The notes under the pieces are model-generated. The model was not told where the DNA came from. It made no database searches and saw only the letters and a list, made by a program, of their open reading frames with translations. Of a stretch of DNA of 64,000 nucleotides, positions 52,690 to 61,562 are shown piece after piece. The position numbers and the translations under genes are program-made. This DNA comes from Fidelibacterota bacterium MT.SAG.3. Its GTDB lineage: Bacteria > Fidelibacterota > SORT01. The stretch lies in NCBI GenBank assembly GCA_004402895.1, contig SORT01000005.1:1-64000 (forward strand), given 5' to 3'. How positions within the stretch are numbered: the stretch's first letter is position 1; every line of letters starts with the position of its first letter.

Positions 52690-53172
52690 ATGAGAATTTA
52701 TGTAACAAATTTACGGGCTGAAGTTACCGACGAAGACTTGAAAGCACATTTTGAAGTCATCGGAGAGGTATCTTCAGCAATGATTGTTAGAACCAAGACC
52801 ACAAATGAACCGACCGGATTCGGATTCGTTGATATGCCAGATGAATCGGCAGCGCTCCAGGCTTATAAACTACTCGAAGGAAAACCCCTTAAAGGGAATC
52901 CGCTAAAATTGTATGATCGGAGAGATTCCTTAGAAAGACGCGGTGGTTTGGAAAGGCGAACTGATTTTGTTAGGAGGGTCACCGTTGAACGCAGGGATTT
53001 TCCAAGGAGAATCGCTACCGGCGAAGAGGAAATAGTCAGTCTCTTTGTTGATCTTGATAGGAGAACCGAGCCGGAGCGACGCATTGATGCCAACAGAAGA
53101 TATATACCTGAAAGACGTGCAGGAGAAGATAGAAGGGTGGAAGAGGATAGACGTTTTCCGTTTGTAACGTAA
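52690..53172 (+). CDS. RRM RNA-binding protein with Arg-rich repeat tail
   Basis: 160 residues. Residues 1-75 are a bacterial-type RNA recognition motif: RNP2 IYVTNL (2-7), RNP1 TGFGFVDM (~43-50). Residues ~76-160 form an unusual tail built of DRR/ERR/NRR units every 6-10 residues (LERRGGLERRTDFVRR, VERRDFPRR, LDRRTEPERR, ANRRYIPERR, EDRRVEEDRR). Small bacterial RRM proteins usually end in a Gly-rich tail instead. It probably binds single-stranded RNA; the tail could drive self-association or further RNA contact. Own sigma54 promoter and possible leader peptide. Confidence 0.85.
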   Translation: MRIYVTNLRAEVTDEDLKAHFEVIGEVSSAMIVRTKTTNEPTGFGFVDMPDESAALQAYKLLEGKPLKGNPLKLYDRRDSLERRGGLERRTDFVRRVTVERRDFPRRIATGEEEIVSLFVDLDRRTEPERRIDANRRYIPERRAGEDRRVEEDRRFPFVT

Positions 53173-53283
53173 TTATTAATCAGGCGTCTATCATACAAAT
53201 AAGAAAAATCGTCTAAAGAGCAACAATGAAGCGCCGTCGAAGCCTTAGCCCTAAAACAAATATTTAAATTATGATCTAATCTG

Positions 53284-53367
53284 TGCCGCGGGCGAGACTC
53301 GAACTCGCACAGGCTCGCGCCCACAAGGTCCTGAACCTTGCGTGTCTACCAATTTCACCACCGCGGC
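53284..53367 (-). tRNA. tRNA-Leu (anticodon CAG)
   Basis: On the minus strand the acceptor arms GCCGCGG and CCGCGGC pair over seven bases. The anticodon stem CAAGG/CCTTG encloses loop TTCAGGA, giving anticodon CAG. A long variable arm (TGGGCGCGAGCCT region) and the T-arm GCGAGTTCGAGTCTCGC complete a class II tRNA-Leu. The 3' CCA is not encoded. Confidence 0.93.
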
Positions 53368-53442
53368 GGGAAAAGTAATTTAGTCTGACTGTTCAAAAAG
53401 TCAAGAGTGGATAAATTGTGCGAGTCAGGGTTTATCCATTAC

Positions 53443-53519
53443 TGTCATTGCGAGGAGCGAAGTGACGTGGCAATCCCGCTTATTAGGTTTTGGGTACGTT
53501 TGAGATTGCTCCAATGACA
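53443..53519. repeat. Palindromic MITE-like repeat, copy 2 (short form)
   Basis: TGTCATTG (53443-53450) and CAATGACA (53512-53519) are perfect terminal inverted repeats, with inner arms GCAATC (53470-53475) and GATTGC (53504-53509). The first 14 bases GTCATTGCGAGGAG equal those of the copy at 48757. It lies between the tRNA and the purine cluster. Confidence 0.7.
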
Positions 53520-53600
53520 ATAATCTTGATTGTTAAAGCGATTCAAGGTAATTTCATAACCTAATTTTAAGAATATAAATTGAACGAAAGACGACTGTTA

Positions 53601-53640
53601 TTTTATCGATAAAACCGGTGAGAATTGTCACTGTCAGTGA
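53601..53640 (+). promoter_or_regulatory. Two palindromes before the purine cluster
   Basis: TTTTATCGATAAAA (53601-53614) is a perfect 14-base palindrome and TCACTGTCAGTGA (53628-53640) a perfect inverted repeat around one T, ending 10 bases before the first start codon. They are candidate operators for a regulator of the molybdenum hydroxylase operon; no regulator gene is adjacent. Confidence 0.45.
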
Positions 53641-53650
53641 TTGTTAGGCT

Positions 53651-55948
53651 TTGAGTAAGAAAGACAAATTTAAATATAAATATGTTGGGAATTCAATTCC
53701 GCGGATAGATGCCCGCTCAAAAGTTACGGGCAGGACGGACTTCATAAAAGATATGCAATTCCCAAATCTTCTTCACGCGAAAATGGTTTTGAGTCCGCAC
53801 CCGCACGCTCATATACAAAACTTAGATGTGTCAAAAGTGAAGAGATCCTCCGGTGTTGTCTGTGTTTTGACGGGGTCGGATGTGCCTCATGAGAATCAAG
53901 TAGGATTGATAATCAAAGATCAGCCTCTGTTTGCAGATAAAAAAGTACGTTATGCGGGAGATGCAGTGGCAATTATAGCCGCTGAGACGGAGGAAGAGGC
54001 AAAAAGCGCTGAATCAAAAATTCAAATCGACCTCAAACCTATTAGAACACTCTACTCGGCTGAAAAGAGTTTCAATTCTAAACGCACCCTGATTCATCCG
54101 GGAGGAAATGTACTTTCGCACTTGAAAATTCGTAGGGGCAACCATGCGAATCCTCTTAAAAGCGCAGCCGTAACAGTTGAAGCGAGCTTGAAAACTCCAC
54201 ACCAGGAACATGCATATCTTGAGACTTTAGGTACCGTCGTTGTCCCGCATAAAGACGGATCTGTCACGGTTTACGGCAGTATCCAGTGCCCGTATTATGT
54301 TCAACGATCCGTTTCGGAAGTGTTGGGGATAAAATTTAACAAGGTAAAAATTGTTCAAGCGGCAACGGGAGGAGCGTTTGGAGGAAAGGAAGACGTTCCA
54401 TCCGAGATCTGTTCTCGGGTTGCGCTAGTCGCTGTCGTCACGGGGCGACCTGTACGATTGATCATGAGCAGGGCGGAGGATGCGATCTATTCGAGCAAGC
54501 GTCATCCGTTTGAAATGCGTTATAAGATTGGGGCGAAAAAGAACGGAAAACTCGTGGGTGTCATCGCCGAGCAGTACGCCGCAGCCGGTGCATATGCGAC
54601 ATTGTCGCCTGTGGTCATGTTCAGAGCAGTTATTCACGCGGCGGGTCCTTATGTTATCCAAAATGTCAAGGTCGATACATACGCCTGCTATACCAATCAT
54701 CCGCCATCCGGGGCTTTTCGTGGATTCGGCGCACCGCAATCCGCATTCGGGATCGAGCGGACAATGGATCTTCTTGCTGACGAATTAGGAATGGATCCGA
54801 TCGAGCTCCGTGAACGGAATATTCTTCGAGCCGGTGATCGTACAGTTACTAATCAACTTTTGAGTCAAAGCGTCGGTCTGCCCGAGACACTGAAATTAGT
54901 CAAAGAGTCGAGTTTAATTAAAAATAAGAAAAGAAAGAAACAAACCGGCAGGTATGTAGAAGGAGTCGGAACTGCATGCATGCATTACGGAAACACACTC
55001 GGAGCGATGGGGTGGTATCTTGACGCGGCGGGCGCTCACGTTCAAGTCCACAGAGACGGTTCGATATCTGTGGCCGTTGGAATAACGGAATTGGGTCAAG
55101 GTTCGGGGACAACTCTCGTGCAAATGGCGGCAGATGCGTTCGGCGTTAAAACGGAACGGATTCGAGTATTGGAAGTAGATACAAGTTATGTGCCGGACAG
55201 TGGTCCTACCGTAGCTTCCCGCAGCACGATAATGAGCGGTAACGCAATTCTCAACGCGGCGGAGCAATTGAGACCTTCGTTATCGAAGGCGGCTGGCAGG
55301 CTTCTGAAGATCGCTCCGTCAAAAGTAATATTCAAAAACGACAGAGCATATAATGCCTCGGGTAAAGGGAAGAGTCTGACATTCGAAGCCGTTGCGGAAA
55401 ACGCATTCATAAATAACGAAAAGTTAGCGGCAGCCGGTTGGTGGGTCGCCCCTTATTCGCAGTGGGACATCAAAACAGGGATGGGCAGCACATATTTCGC
55501 CTACTCCTTCGCAACACATGCCGTAAAAGTTCGAGTGGACACTCTCACAGGGAAAACTAAAGTGTTGGAAGTTGTTGCCGCTCACGATGTAGGAAAAGCT
55601 ATCAATCCGGAAGGAGTTCGAGCGCAATCTGAAGGGGGAATAGTGCAGGGCATAGGATATGCGCTTTACGAGGATCTGCAGTTCAAAGATGGTAAATTAA
55701 TGAATCCATATTTTTCCACCTATATTTTACCCTATCCCGAAGAGACGCCAAAAATAACTACACTCATCGTAGAAGAGATAGGACCCGATGGACCTTACGG
55801 CGCCAAGAGCATGGGTGAACCTCCTATTATACCGATAGGGGCAGCCGTTGTCAGCGCTGTTTCAAATGCGCTCGGTGTTCAATTCAGAGAAATGCCGTTG
55901 ACTCCTGAACGAATACTCAGAGGAATTGGAGTGTTGAAGAATGGTTGA
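53651..55948 (+). CDS. xdhD: Molybdenum hydroxylase large subunit (XdhD/xanthine dehydrogenase-like)
   Basis: 765 residues from TTG 53651. Xanthine oxidase family molybdopterin-binding subunit: IPRIDARSKVTGRTDFIKDM, GGAFGGKEDVPSE (~240), AFRGFGAPQSAFGIER, ELGQGSGTTLVQMAADAFG and the catalytic Glu in YGAKSMGEPP (~722). It oxidises a purine-like ring at molybdenum. Unlike E. coli XdhD (about 950 residues), it lacks a fused 2Fe-2S domain; that subunit is encoded separately at 63767. The YgfK/SsnA/YgeY neighbours mark it as a selenium-dependent type by family knowledge. It overlaps ygfK by eight bases. Confidence 0.88.
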   Translation: MSKKDKFKYKYVGNSIPRIDARSKVTGRTDFIKDMQFPNLLHAKMVLSPHPHAHIQNLDVSKVKRSSGVVCVLTGSDVPHENQVGLIIKDQPLFADKKVRYAGDAVAIIAAETEEEAKSAESKIQIDLKPIRTLYSAEKSFNSKRTLIHPGGNVLSHLKIRRGNHANPLKSAAVTVEASLKTPHQEHAYLETLGTVVVPHKDGSVTVYGSIQCPYYVQRSVSEVLGIKFNKVKIVQAATGGAFGGKEDVPSEICSRVALVAVVTGRPVRLIMSRAEDAIYSSKRHPFEMRYKIGAKKNGKLVGVIAEQYAAAGAYATLSPVVMFRAVIHAAGPYVIQNVKVDTYACYTNHPPSGAFRGFGAPQSAFGIERTMDLLADELGMDPIELRERNILRAGDRTVTNQLLSQSVGLPETLKLVKESSLIKNKKRKKQTGRYVEGVGTACMHYGNTLGAMGWYLDAAGAHVQVHRDGSISVAVGITELGQGSGTTLVQMAADAFGVKTERIRVLEVDTSYVPDSGPTVASRSTIMSGNAILNAAEQLRPSLSKAAGRLLKIAPSKVIFKNDRAYNASGKGKSLTFEAVAENAFINNEKLAAAGWWVAPYSQWDIKTGMGSTYFAYSFATHAVKVRVDTLTGKTKVLEVVAAHDVGKAINPEGVRAQSEGGIVQGIGYALYEDLQFKDGKLMNPYFSTYILPYPEETPKITTLIVEEIGPDGPYGAKSMGEPPIIPIGAAVVSAVSNALGVQFREMPLTPERILRGIGVLKNG

Positions 55949-57905
55949 GCTTCATCCCGCTACCTTCGGAGCACTGTTGCGTTCCATGCTGACAGAGTAC
56001 AAAGAACATCAAAGTATATTCAGCCTTCCGAAAGAAAAATGGTACAAAGCCACAAAGGGGATTGATCATACGGTCATTTTTAACAGTAAAAAAGCATCGA
56101 CGCCGCTTGGTCCGGCAGCAGGACCGCACACGCAGATGGCTCAAAATATTGTCCTCTCCTGGTTAGGCGGAGGCAGGATAATGGAACTTAAAACGATCCA
56201 GTTGAATGACCGGTTAACGATTCCGAGACCATGTATTGATGCAACAAATGTCGGATATAACGTAGAATGGTCACAGGAATTATTATTGGAACAATCGCTA
56301 AAAGAATATGTCTCAGCCATGATGCTTATAGAGATCCTCAAGAACGAAGATCTCCTTGGAGATGACGGCGCTTCCTCCCATACGATTTTCGATATGAGTG
56401 TCGGATATGATCTTAAGGGTATCCAAACGTCCGAGATTCGGGATTGGATCAATTCCATGAAGAACTCGAAAAAGCTGATTGATGAGATTAGAAATGAAAT
56501 CCCTAATGAGTTCTCAAAATATAAGGATTTGGATTATCCGCCTGAGGTCAGCAGTTCAGTTACGCTCAGCACGTTTCATGGGTGTCCGGCGGATGAAATA
56601 GAATCTATCTCACAGTTTCTAATGACAGAGATGGGGATAGATGTGGTTGTGAAGATGAATCCTACGCTATTAGGTAAGGAGAGAGTAGATGAACTGCTGC
56701 AAGAAGTCATGGGATATCACGATATAAAAACAGAGCAGAAATTCTTTGATTCTGATATGCAGTTTGAGCAAGCGATAGATATGGTAGGACGATTAGAGGA
56801 AACCGCTAAAAGAGAAGGACGATCTTTCGGAGTCAAATTCAGCAACACGCTTATAGTAAAGAATCATAAAAGCTACTTTGAAGATGAAGAAGTCATGTAT
56901 ATGTCGGGAAAACCTCTGCACGTTATCACCATGAATCTTGTCGGCAGGTTCAGGGAAACTGTGGGAGGAACCCTTCCGATCTCTTTTTCAGCCGGCATCG
57001 ATCAGCATAATTTTTGCGATGCGGTATCTATGGGGCTTGTTCCCGTCACGGTATGTACCGATTTATTGCTGCCGGGCGGTTATGGAAGAATGAGCAAATA
57101 TCTCAGTCGTCTCAGTGCTGAAATGGAAGAGATAGGCGCAATCAATATTGGGGAATTCATTTCAAAGTCATCCAACACTCATACGGACTTCGAAGAAGCG
57201 GTCATTACCAATACAAAGTCGGTAGTCGAAGAGGTGACGGCAGCTGTTCGATATAGGAGTGAAAAAAACAGTTTGGAGCCGAAAAAAATAGGCTCGAAAC
57301 TTCATCTATTTGACTGCATAAATTGCGATAAGTGTATACCTGTTTGTCCTAATGTCTCCAATTTCTACATTGAAATTAAGCCGGGTGAAATAGCATATAC
57401 GATATTGAAATATGATGGTTCCAAAGTGGAGGAACATCCGGGTAGCATGTTGGTCATCGAAAAGAAGCATCAGATCGCCAACTACGCTGATTTTTGTAAT
57501 GAATGCGGAAATTGTGATGTTTTTTGTCCCGAAGACGGAGGTCCGTTTATTGAAAAGCCTCGGTTCTTCACTTCTCCCGAAACGTTTGAACTTTATTCCG
57601 ATGAAGACGGCTATGTCGTTTATGAAGAGAACGGAAAGAGCGTTATCTTGGCGCGAGGTTCTGGAATGGAGTACAAACTGAAATTAGAAGAGAACGGCAA
57701 TTCAATCTTTAGCGACAAGTACATTTCCGTTGAACTGGACGGCGAGGACGACACTGTTATTTCTTCTACAACCCGGAATGAATGTCCTGATGGTCATGAA
57801 CTTTCCTTAAAAACATATCATATAATGAAGCTGCTGTTAGAGTCTGTAAGAAAAAGCGGAAGCACAAATTTCGTACGCACGGTTTTAGAGGAATCAGTAG
57901 CCTGA
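55941..57905 (+). CDS. ygfK: YgfK-like iron-sulfur protein, short form without FAD domain
   Basis: 654 residues; E. coli YgfK has about 1030. The N-terminal ~430 residues form the dihydroorotate-dehydrogenase-like barrel with FNSKKASTPLGPAAGPHTQMA (cited in part), STFHGCPADEIE, FGVKFSNTLIVKN and LLPGGYGRMSKY. Two 4Fe-4S clusters follow: CINCDKCIPVCP (~458) and CNECGNCDVFCP (~518). The GltD-like FAD/NADPH domain of full-length YgfK is missing, so electrons must come from or go to another protein. Family name putative selenate reductase subunit is historical; context points to reductive purine-ring metabolism. Confidence 0.85.
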   Translation: MVELHPATFGALLRSMLTEYKEHQSIFSLPKEKWYKATKGIDHTVIFNSKKASTPLGPAAGPHTQMAQNIVLSWLGGGRIMELKTIQLNDRLTIPRPCIDATNVGYNVEWSQELLLEQSLKEYVSAMMLIEILKNEDLLGDDGASSHTIFDMSVGYDLKGIQTSEIRDWINSMKNSKKLIDEIRNEIPNEFSKYKDLDYPPEVSSSVTLSTFHGCPADEIESISQFLMTEMGIDVVVKMNPTLLGKERVDELLQEVMGYHDIKTEQKFFDSDMQFEQAIDMVGRLEETAKREGRSFGVKFSNTLIVKNHKSYFEDEEVMYMSGKPLHVITMNLVGRFRETVGGTLPISFSAGIDQHNFCDAVSMGLVPVTVCTDLLLPGGYGRMSKYLSRLSAEMEEIGAINIGEFISKSSNTHTDFEEAVITNTKSVVEEVTAAVRYRSEKNSLEPKKIGSKLHLFDCINCDKCIPVCPNVSNFYIEIKPGEIAYTILKYDGSKVEEHPGSMLVIEKKHQIANYADFCNECGNCDVFCPEDGGPFIEKPRFFTSPETFELYSDEDGYVVYEENGKSVILARGSGMEYKLKLEENGNSIFSDKYISVELDGEDDTVISSTTRNECPDGHELSLKTYHIMKLLLESVRKSGSTNFVRTVLEESVA

Positions 57906-59215
57906 TGTTGATCACCAATGCGGGCATAATTACGGGAAATATCGATAATCCGTTTATTTCTGACGGAGCGATAACGATAGAAGGTACGAGAATTGTAGAA
58001 GTTGGGGAGAGCGCCGAGTTGACCGGAAAGTATGATTCCCATGAAATTTTATATGCAAAGGGGTCTATCGTTACTCCCGGTCTGGTAAACGCTCATATGC
58101 ACCTGTACAGTTCGTTAGCGAGAGGGATGCCCTATCCGAAAGAGGCTCCGAAAAATTTCGTTGAGATTCTTGAGAAGATCTGGTGGAAGCTCGACAAAGC
58201 GCTGACTCTTGATGACGTTCAGCTATCGGCGATGGTCGGTTTGATGGAGAGTGCTAAGTGGGGGGTAACCACCGTAATAGACCATCATTCGAGTCCGAAC
58301 GCGATAAGCGGCAGCCTGAATCTGATAGGCGACGCTTTGAAAGAGGTCGGCTTACGAGGAGTTTTATGTTACGAAGTTTCTGACAGGGACGGAGCATCTT
58401 CAAGAGATAAAGCTATAAAAGAAAATGCCGATTTTCTTGATGCTCTGAACGCAAAGTCAGGTGATTTGGCAGGGTTATTCGGTCTGCACGCGTCTTTTAC
58501 TCTGTCGGATGATGCATTGGATGCCGCGTTAGAGGCTAACAGTGGTCACGGATTTCACATCCACGTAGGTGAGGATCGGTTTGATTTGGAGGATGCGATC
58601 CGAAAAAATAATGTGGGCGTTGTTCAACGATTAAGCGAAAAAGGAATACTGACTGAAAAATCGATTGCCGCTCACTGCGTCTATATAGTCGAAGGCGACA
58701 CTGAATTGCTGAATGAGTCCGGCGTATTGGTTACGCATCAACCGCAATCGAACGCGAATAACGGGGTGGGGCGCGCTGGAATCCCCGATCTACTGAAAAA
58801 AGGTGTTCGGGTTGCGCTTGGGACCGATAGTTACACACATAACATTTTGGAAGAAGCACATTTTGCGCTTTTGAACCATGATACGCAAAATAACGGACCG
58901 TTGAATATCGATGACCTCAAATTGATTTTAAGTGAAAATGCTTGCGCCGCATCAGGTTATTTAAACGTAAAATTAGGAATAATCGAAGCGGGAGCCGAAG
59001 CGGATATTTTAATGTACGACTATGACTCTCCGACTCCGATGAATTCAGAAAACATTTACTCTCATTTGTTTTACGGTTTGAGAGGGGAGCATCCCAAAAA
59101 TGTGATCGCTAAGGGAGAGTTCATAGTTAAGGATTTCATTCTAACGAAAGTCAATGAAGAAACGGTATTAGAGAGATCACGAAAAGCATCGAAAGAGCTT
59201 TGGGATCGGCTATAA
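57905..59215 (+). CDS. ssnA: SsnA-family amidohydrolase
   Basis: 436 residues (E. coli SsnA 442). Metal motif NAHMHLYSSLARGM (~62), GLHASFTLSD, FHIHVGED, HCVYI, and the terminal Asp in GTDSYTHN. It belongs to the aminohydrolase group related to guanine and chlorohydrolase-type deaminases. In selenium-linked purine clusters SsnA is thought to hydrolyse an amide or amine of a purine-ring intermediate. Shares one base with the ygfK stop (TGATG). Confidence 0.9.
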   Translation: MLITNAGIITGNIDNPFISDGAITIEGTRIVEVGESAELTGKYDSHEILYAKGSIVTPGLVNAHMHLYSSLARGMPYPKEAPKNFVEILEKIWWKLDKALTLDDVQLSAMVGLMESAKWGVTTVIDHHSSPNAISGSLNLIGDALKEVGLRGVLCYEVSDRDGASSRDKAIKENADFLDALNAKSGDLAGLFGLHASFTLSDDALDAALEANSGHGFHIHVGEDRFDLEDAIRKNNVGVVQRLSEKGILTEKSIAAHCVYIVEGDTELLNESGVLVTHQPQSNANNGVGRAGIPDLLKKGVRVALGTDSYTHNILEEAHFALLNHDTQNNGPLNIDDLKLILSENACAASGYLNVKLGIIEAGAEADILMYDYDSPTPMNSENIYSHLFYGLRGEHPKNVIAKGEFIVKDFILTKVNEETVLERSRKASKELWDRL

Positions 59216-59227
59216 CAGGAGATATGA

Positions 59228-60280
59228 ATGACGGAAAAAATTAATTGGGATGCGGCATCGAAATCAGCAGACACTGTTCTTGATATGGTTGGTCGAACGC
59301 CTCTTGTAAAACTAAATAAAATAAGCGAAGAAGCGGGCGCCGATATTTACGCTAAAATTGAATGGTACAGCATGTCAGGGAGTCTGAAGGACAGGATATA
59401 CAAGCAGATGTTTGAAGAGGCGGAAAAAAGAGGTGACCTGAAACCCGGGATGACCGTATTGGAATGCTCAACCGGTAACGCGGGAATAGCGTGCTCGTTC
59501 TTGGCAGCCGTAAAAGGATATAAATGTATCATCGTTATGCCTGTCGGCATGAGCGAGGAGCGCAAAAAACTGGATATCGCTTACGGTTCGGAGATGGTCT
59601 ATACACCGGGCGGTGAGAGCGATGTCGATCTTGCCCTCGAAAAATTGGAGGAAATTCGAAGCGCTGACCCCGAAAAATATTGGGTACCCGGACAGTTCGA
59701 TAACGCCGACAATATCGCCGCTCATGAGGCGACAACGGGTCCCGAAATTTGGGAGCAGATGGGAGGCGATATCGACATATTTGTCGCCTCGCAGGGAACG
59801 GGCGGAACTCTTACAGGGATAGGGAAATATTTCAAGAGCGTAGGATCAAACGCTCAGCTTTACGCTGTCGAACCCTCCGAATGTCCTTTACTCTCTCGGC
59901 GAGAGTGGGGCGAGCATAAGATAGAAGGGATCGGGGATGGATTCGTTCCGAAAAATCTGCATCTTGAACTGTTAGACGGAATCGTTACCACAACATCTGA
60001 TGAATCTCTCGAAATGGCTCGGCGGTTGGCGAGAGAAGAAGGTCTTCTTTGCGGCATTTCCAGCGGTTGTAACGTTGTAGCGGCAATAAAACTCGCTAAA
60101 AAATTTCCTGAAGCCAAAAGGATAGTTACGATGCTGAACGATACGGGACAGCGATATTTTTCCACCGAATTGATGGGCGAACCGAAAGAAGTGGAAATTC
60201 CCGACAGGGAGCATCCGATGGATGATTACACAAAACAGGAATTAGATAAATATCAGTCCGCATGGATTATAGTCGATTGA
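59228..60280 (+). CDS. Cysteine-synthase-like PLP enzyme of the purine cluster
   Basis: 350 residues, fold type II. NDxVGRTPLVKL start, PLP lysine in MSGSLKDRIYKQM (~53), STGNAGIACSFLAA, phosphate loop GTGGTLTGIGKYF, and ISSGCNVVAAIKLA near the end. Sequence is closest to CysK/CBS-type enzymes, but the operon is not about sulfur. In related clusters the PLP enzyme is YgeX, diaminopropionate ammonia-lyase, which has a different lysine motif. This protein may do a comparable beta-elimination or replacement on a diaminopropionate-like intermediate. True cysteine synthase remains possible. Confidence 0.8.
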   Translation: MTEKINWDAASKSADTVLDMVGRTPLVKLNKISEEAGADIYAKIEWYSMSGSLKDRIYKQMFEEAEKRGDLKPGMTVLECSTGNAGIACSFLAAVKGYKCIIVMPVGMSEERKKLDIAYGSEMVYTPGGESDVDLALEKLEEIRSADPEKYWVPGQFDNADNIAAHEATTGPEIWEQMGGDIDIFVASQGTGGTLTGIGKYFKSVGSNAQLYAVEPSECPLLSRREWGEHKIEGIGDGFVPKNLHLELLDGIVTTTSDESLEMARRLAREEGLLCGISSGCNVVAAIKLAKKFPEAKRIVTMLNDTGQRYFSTELMGEPKEVEIPDREHPMDDYTKQELDKYQSAWIIVD

Positions 60281-60290
60281 GGAGAATCGG

Positions 60291-61478
60291 ATGAGCAAAA
60301 AGTATATCGAGGAGGCTGCTAAAATTCAAGAGAATATGGTTTCCTTTCTTAGAGATATAGTCGCGATACCCAGCCCGAGCTGCGAGGAAGAGGGTGTGGC
60401 AGAACGCACTAAGAGCGAAATGGAGAGCCTGGGTTATGAAGATGTCAGGATAGACAGTTTCGGAAATGTGATAGGAAAGCTGGGAGACGGCAAAAATGTC
60501 ATCCTTTATGACGCTCATATGGATACGGTTGGTATCGGCGATCCGGATGCTTGGTCGCATGACCCGTATAAAGGGAAGGTGGAGGACGGTATAGTCTATG
60601 GACGAGGGACGGGAGACAACAAAGGCGGTCTTGCCTCAATGGTATACGGCGCTGCTCTCGCCAAGAAGATGGGTCATCTTGAAGGAGTGACCCTATATGT
60701 CGTCGGATCGGCTCAGGAGGAAACATCCGACGGTCTAGCCTATAAAACCATTATAACGGAAGACGGTTTACGCCCTGATGTAGTTGTGTTGGGTGAATGT
60801 ACCGGATTGAAACTGTATCGCGGTCAGCGCGGCAGAATGGAGCTGACCGTCACGACGAGAGGTAAATCATGCCACGCGAGCGCGCCCGAAAGAGGAGAGA
60901 ACGCAATATACAAGATGGTGAAGATTATAAATGGTATAGAGCAGTTAAATCCAAAGCTGCGAGACGATGATTTTCTCGGTAAAGGAACGGTCGCGGTCAC
61001 AAATATGGAGGTCGACACGGCATCTTTGAATGCTGTTCCGGACAAGGCGGTGATCTACATCGACAGGCGGCTTACCGCCGGTGAGACGAAAGAGTCGGCA
61101 ATTTCTGAGATAAAAGAGATTGCGGGCGATGATGCGGTCGTGGAACTCTCTGAATATAAAGCGACCTCCTATACCGGCAAAGAAGTCGGAATGGAGAAAT
61201 ACTATCCGACCTGGAATCTTGATCCAAATCATCATGCACTGAGATCGGCTGAGGCGGCGTACAAAGAGATATTCGGTGAGGAGCCGGTTGTAGATAAATG
61301 GACTTTCAGCACTAATGGAGTCTATACGGCAGGGATAGAAGGGATTCCTACATTCGGTCTCGGTCCATCGGTTGAAGAGGTGACTCATTCCGTGGACGAC
61401 CAGGTGAGCATAGATGATCTCATAAAGGCAGCTGCGTTTTACGCCGGTTATCCAGCGTTTTTCAAAAATGCTAATTGA
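60291..61478 (+). CDS. ygeY: YgeY-family M20 metallohydrolase
   Basis: 395 residues (E. coli YgeY 403). Di-zinc motifs: YDAHMDTVGIGD (~73-84), GRGTGDNKGG with bridging Asp, AQEETSDG (catalytic Glu pair ~141-142) and the dimerisation domain inserted at ~185-300. The family is annotated as selenium-metabolism-linked by co-occurrence. In purine degradation clusters it probably cleaves a ureido or acyl amide from a linear intermediate before or after YgeW. 10 bases behind the CysK-like gene. Confidence 0.9.
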   Translation: MSKKYIEEAAKIQENMVSFLRDIVAIPSPSCEEEGVAERTKSEMESLGYEDVRIDSFGNVIGKLGDGKNVILYDAHMDTVGIGDPDAWSHDPYKGKVEDGIVYGRGTGDNKGGLASMVYGAALAKKMGHLEGVTLYVVGSAQEETSDGLAYKTIITEDGLRPDVVVLGECTGLKLYRGQRGRMELTVTTRGKSCHASAPERGENAIYKMVKIINGIEQLNPKLRDDDFLGKGTVAVTNMEVDTASLNAVPDKAVIYIDRRLTAGETKESAISEIKEIAGDDAVVELSEYKATSYTGKEVGMEKYYPTWNLDPNHHALRSAEAAYKEIFGEEPVVDKWTFSTNGVYTAGIEGIPTFGLGPSVEEVTHSVDDQVSIDDLIKAAAFYAGYPAFFKNAN

Positions 61479-61562
61479 CCGTGACAGCGCATTTGCTAAC
61501 GGGGGATACTCTACCGCAGTAAATAAACAGATATGTGAACGGGTAGAAACGGAGAAATTTAT

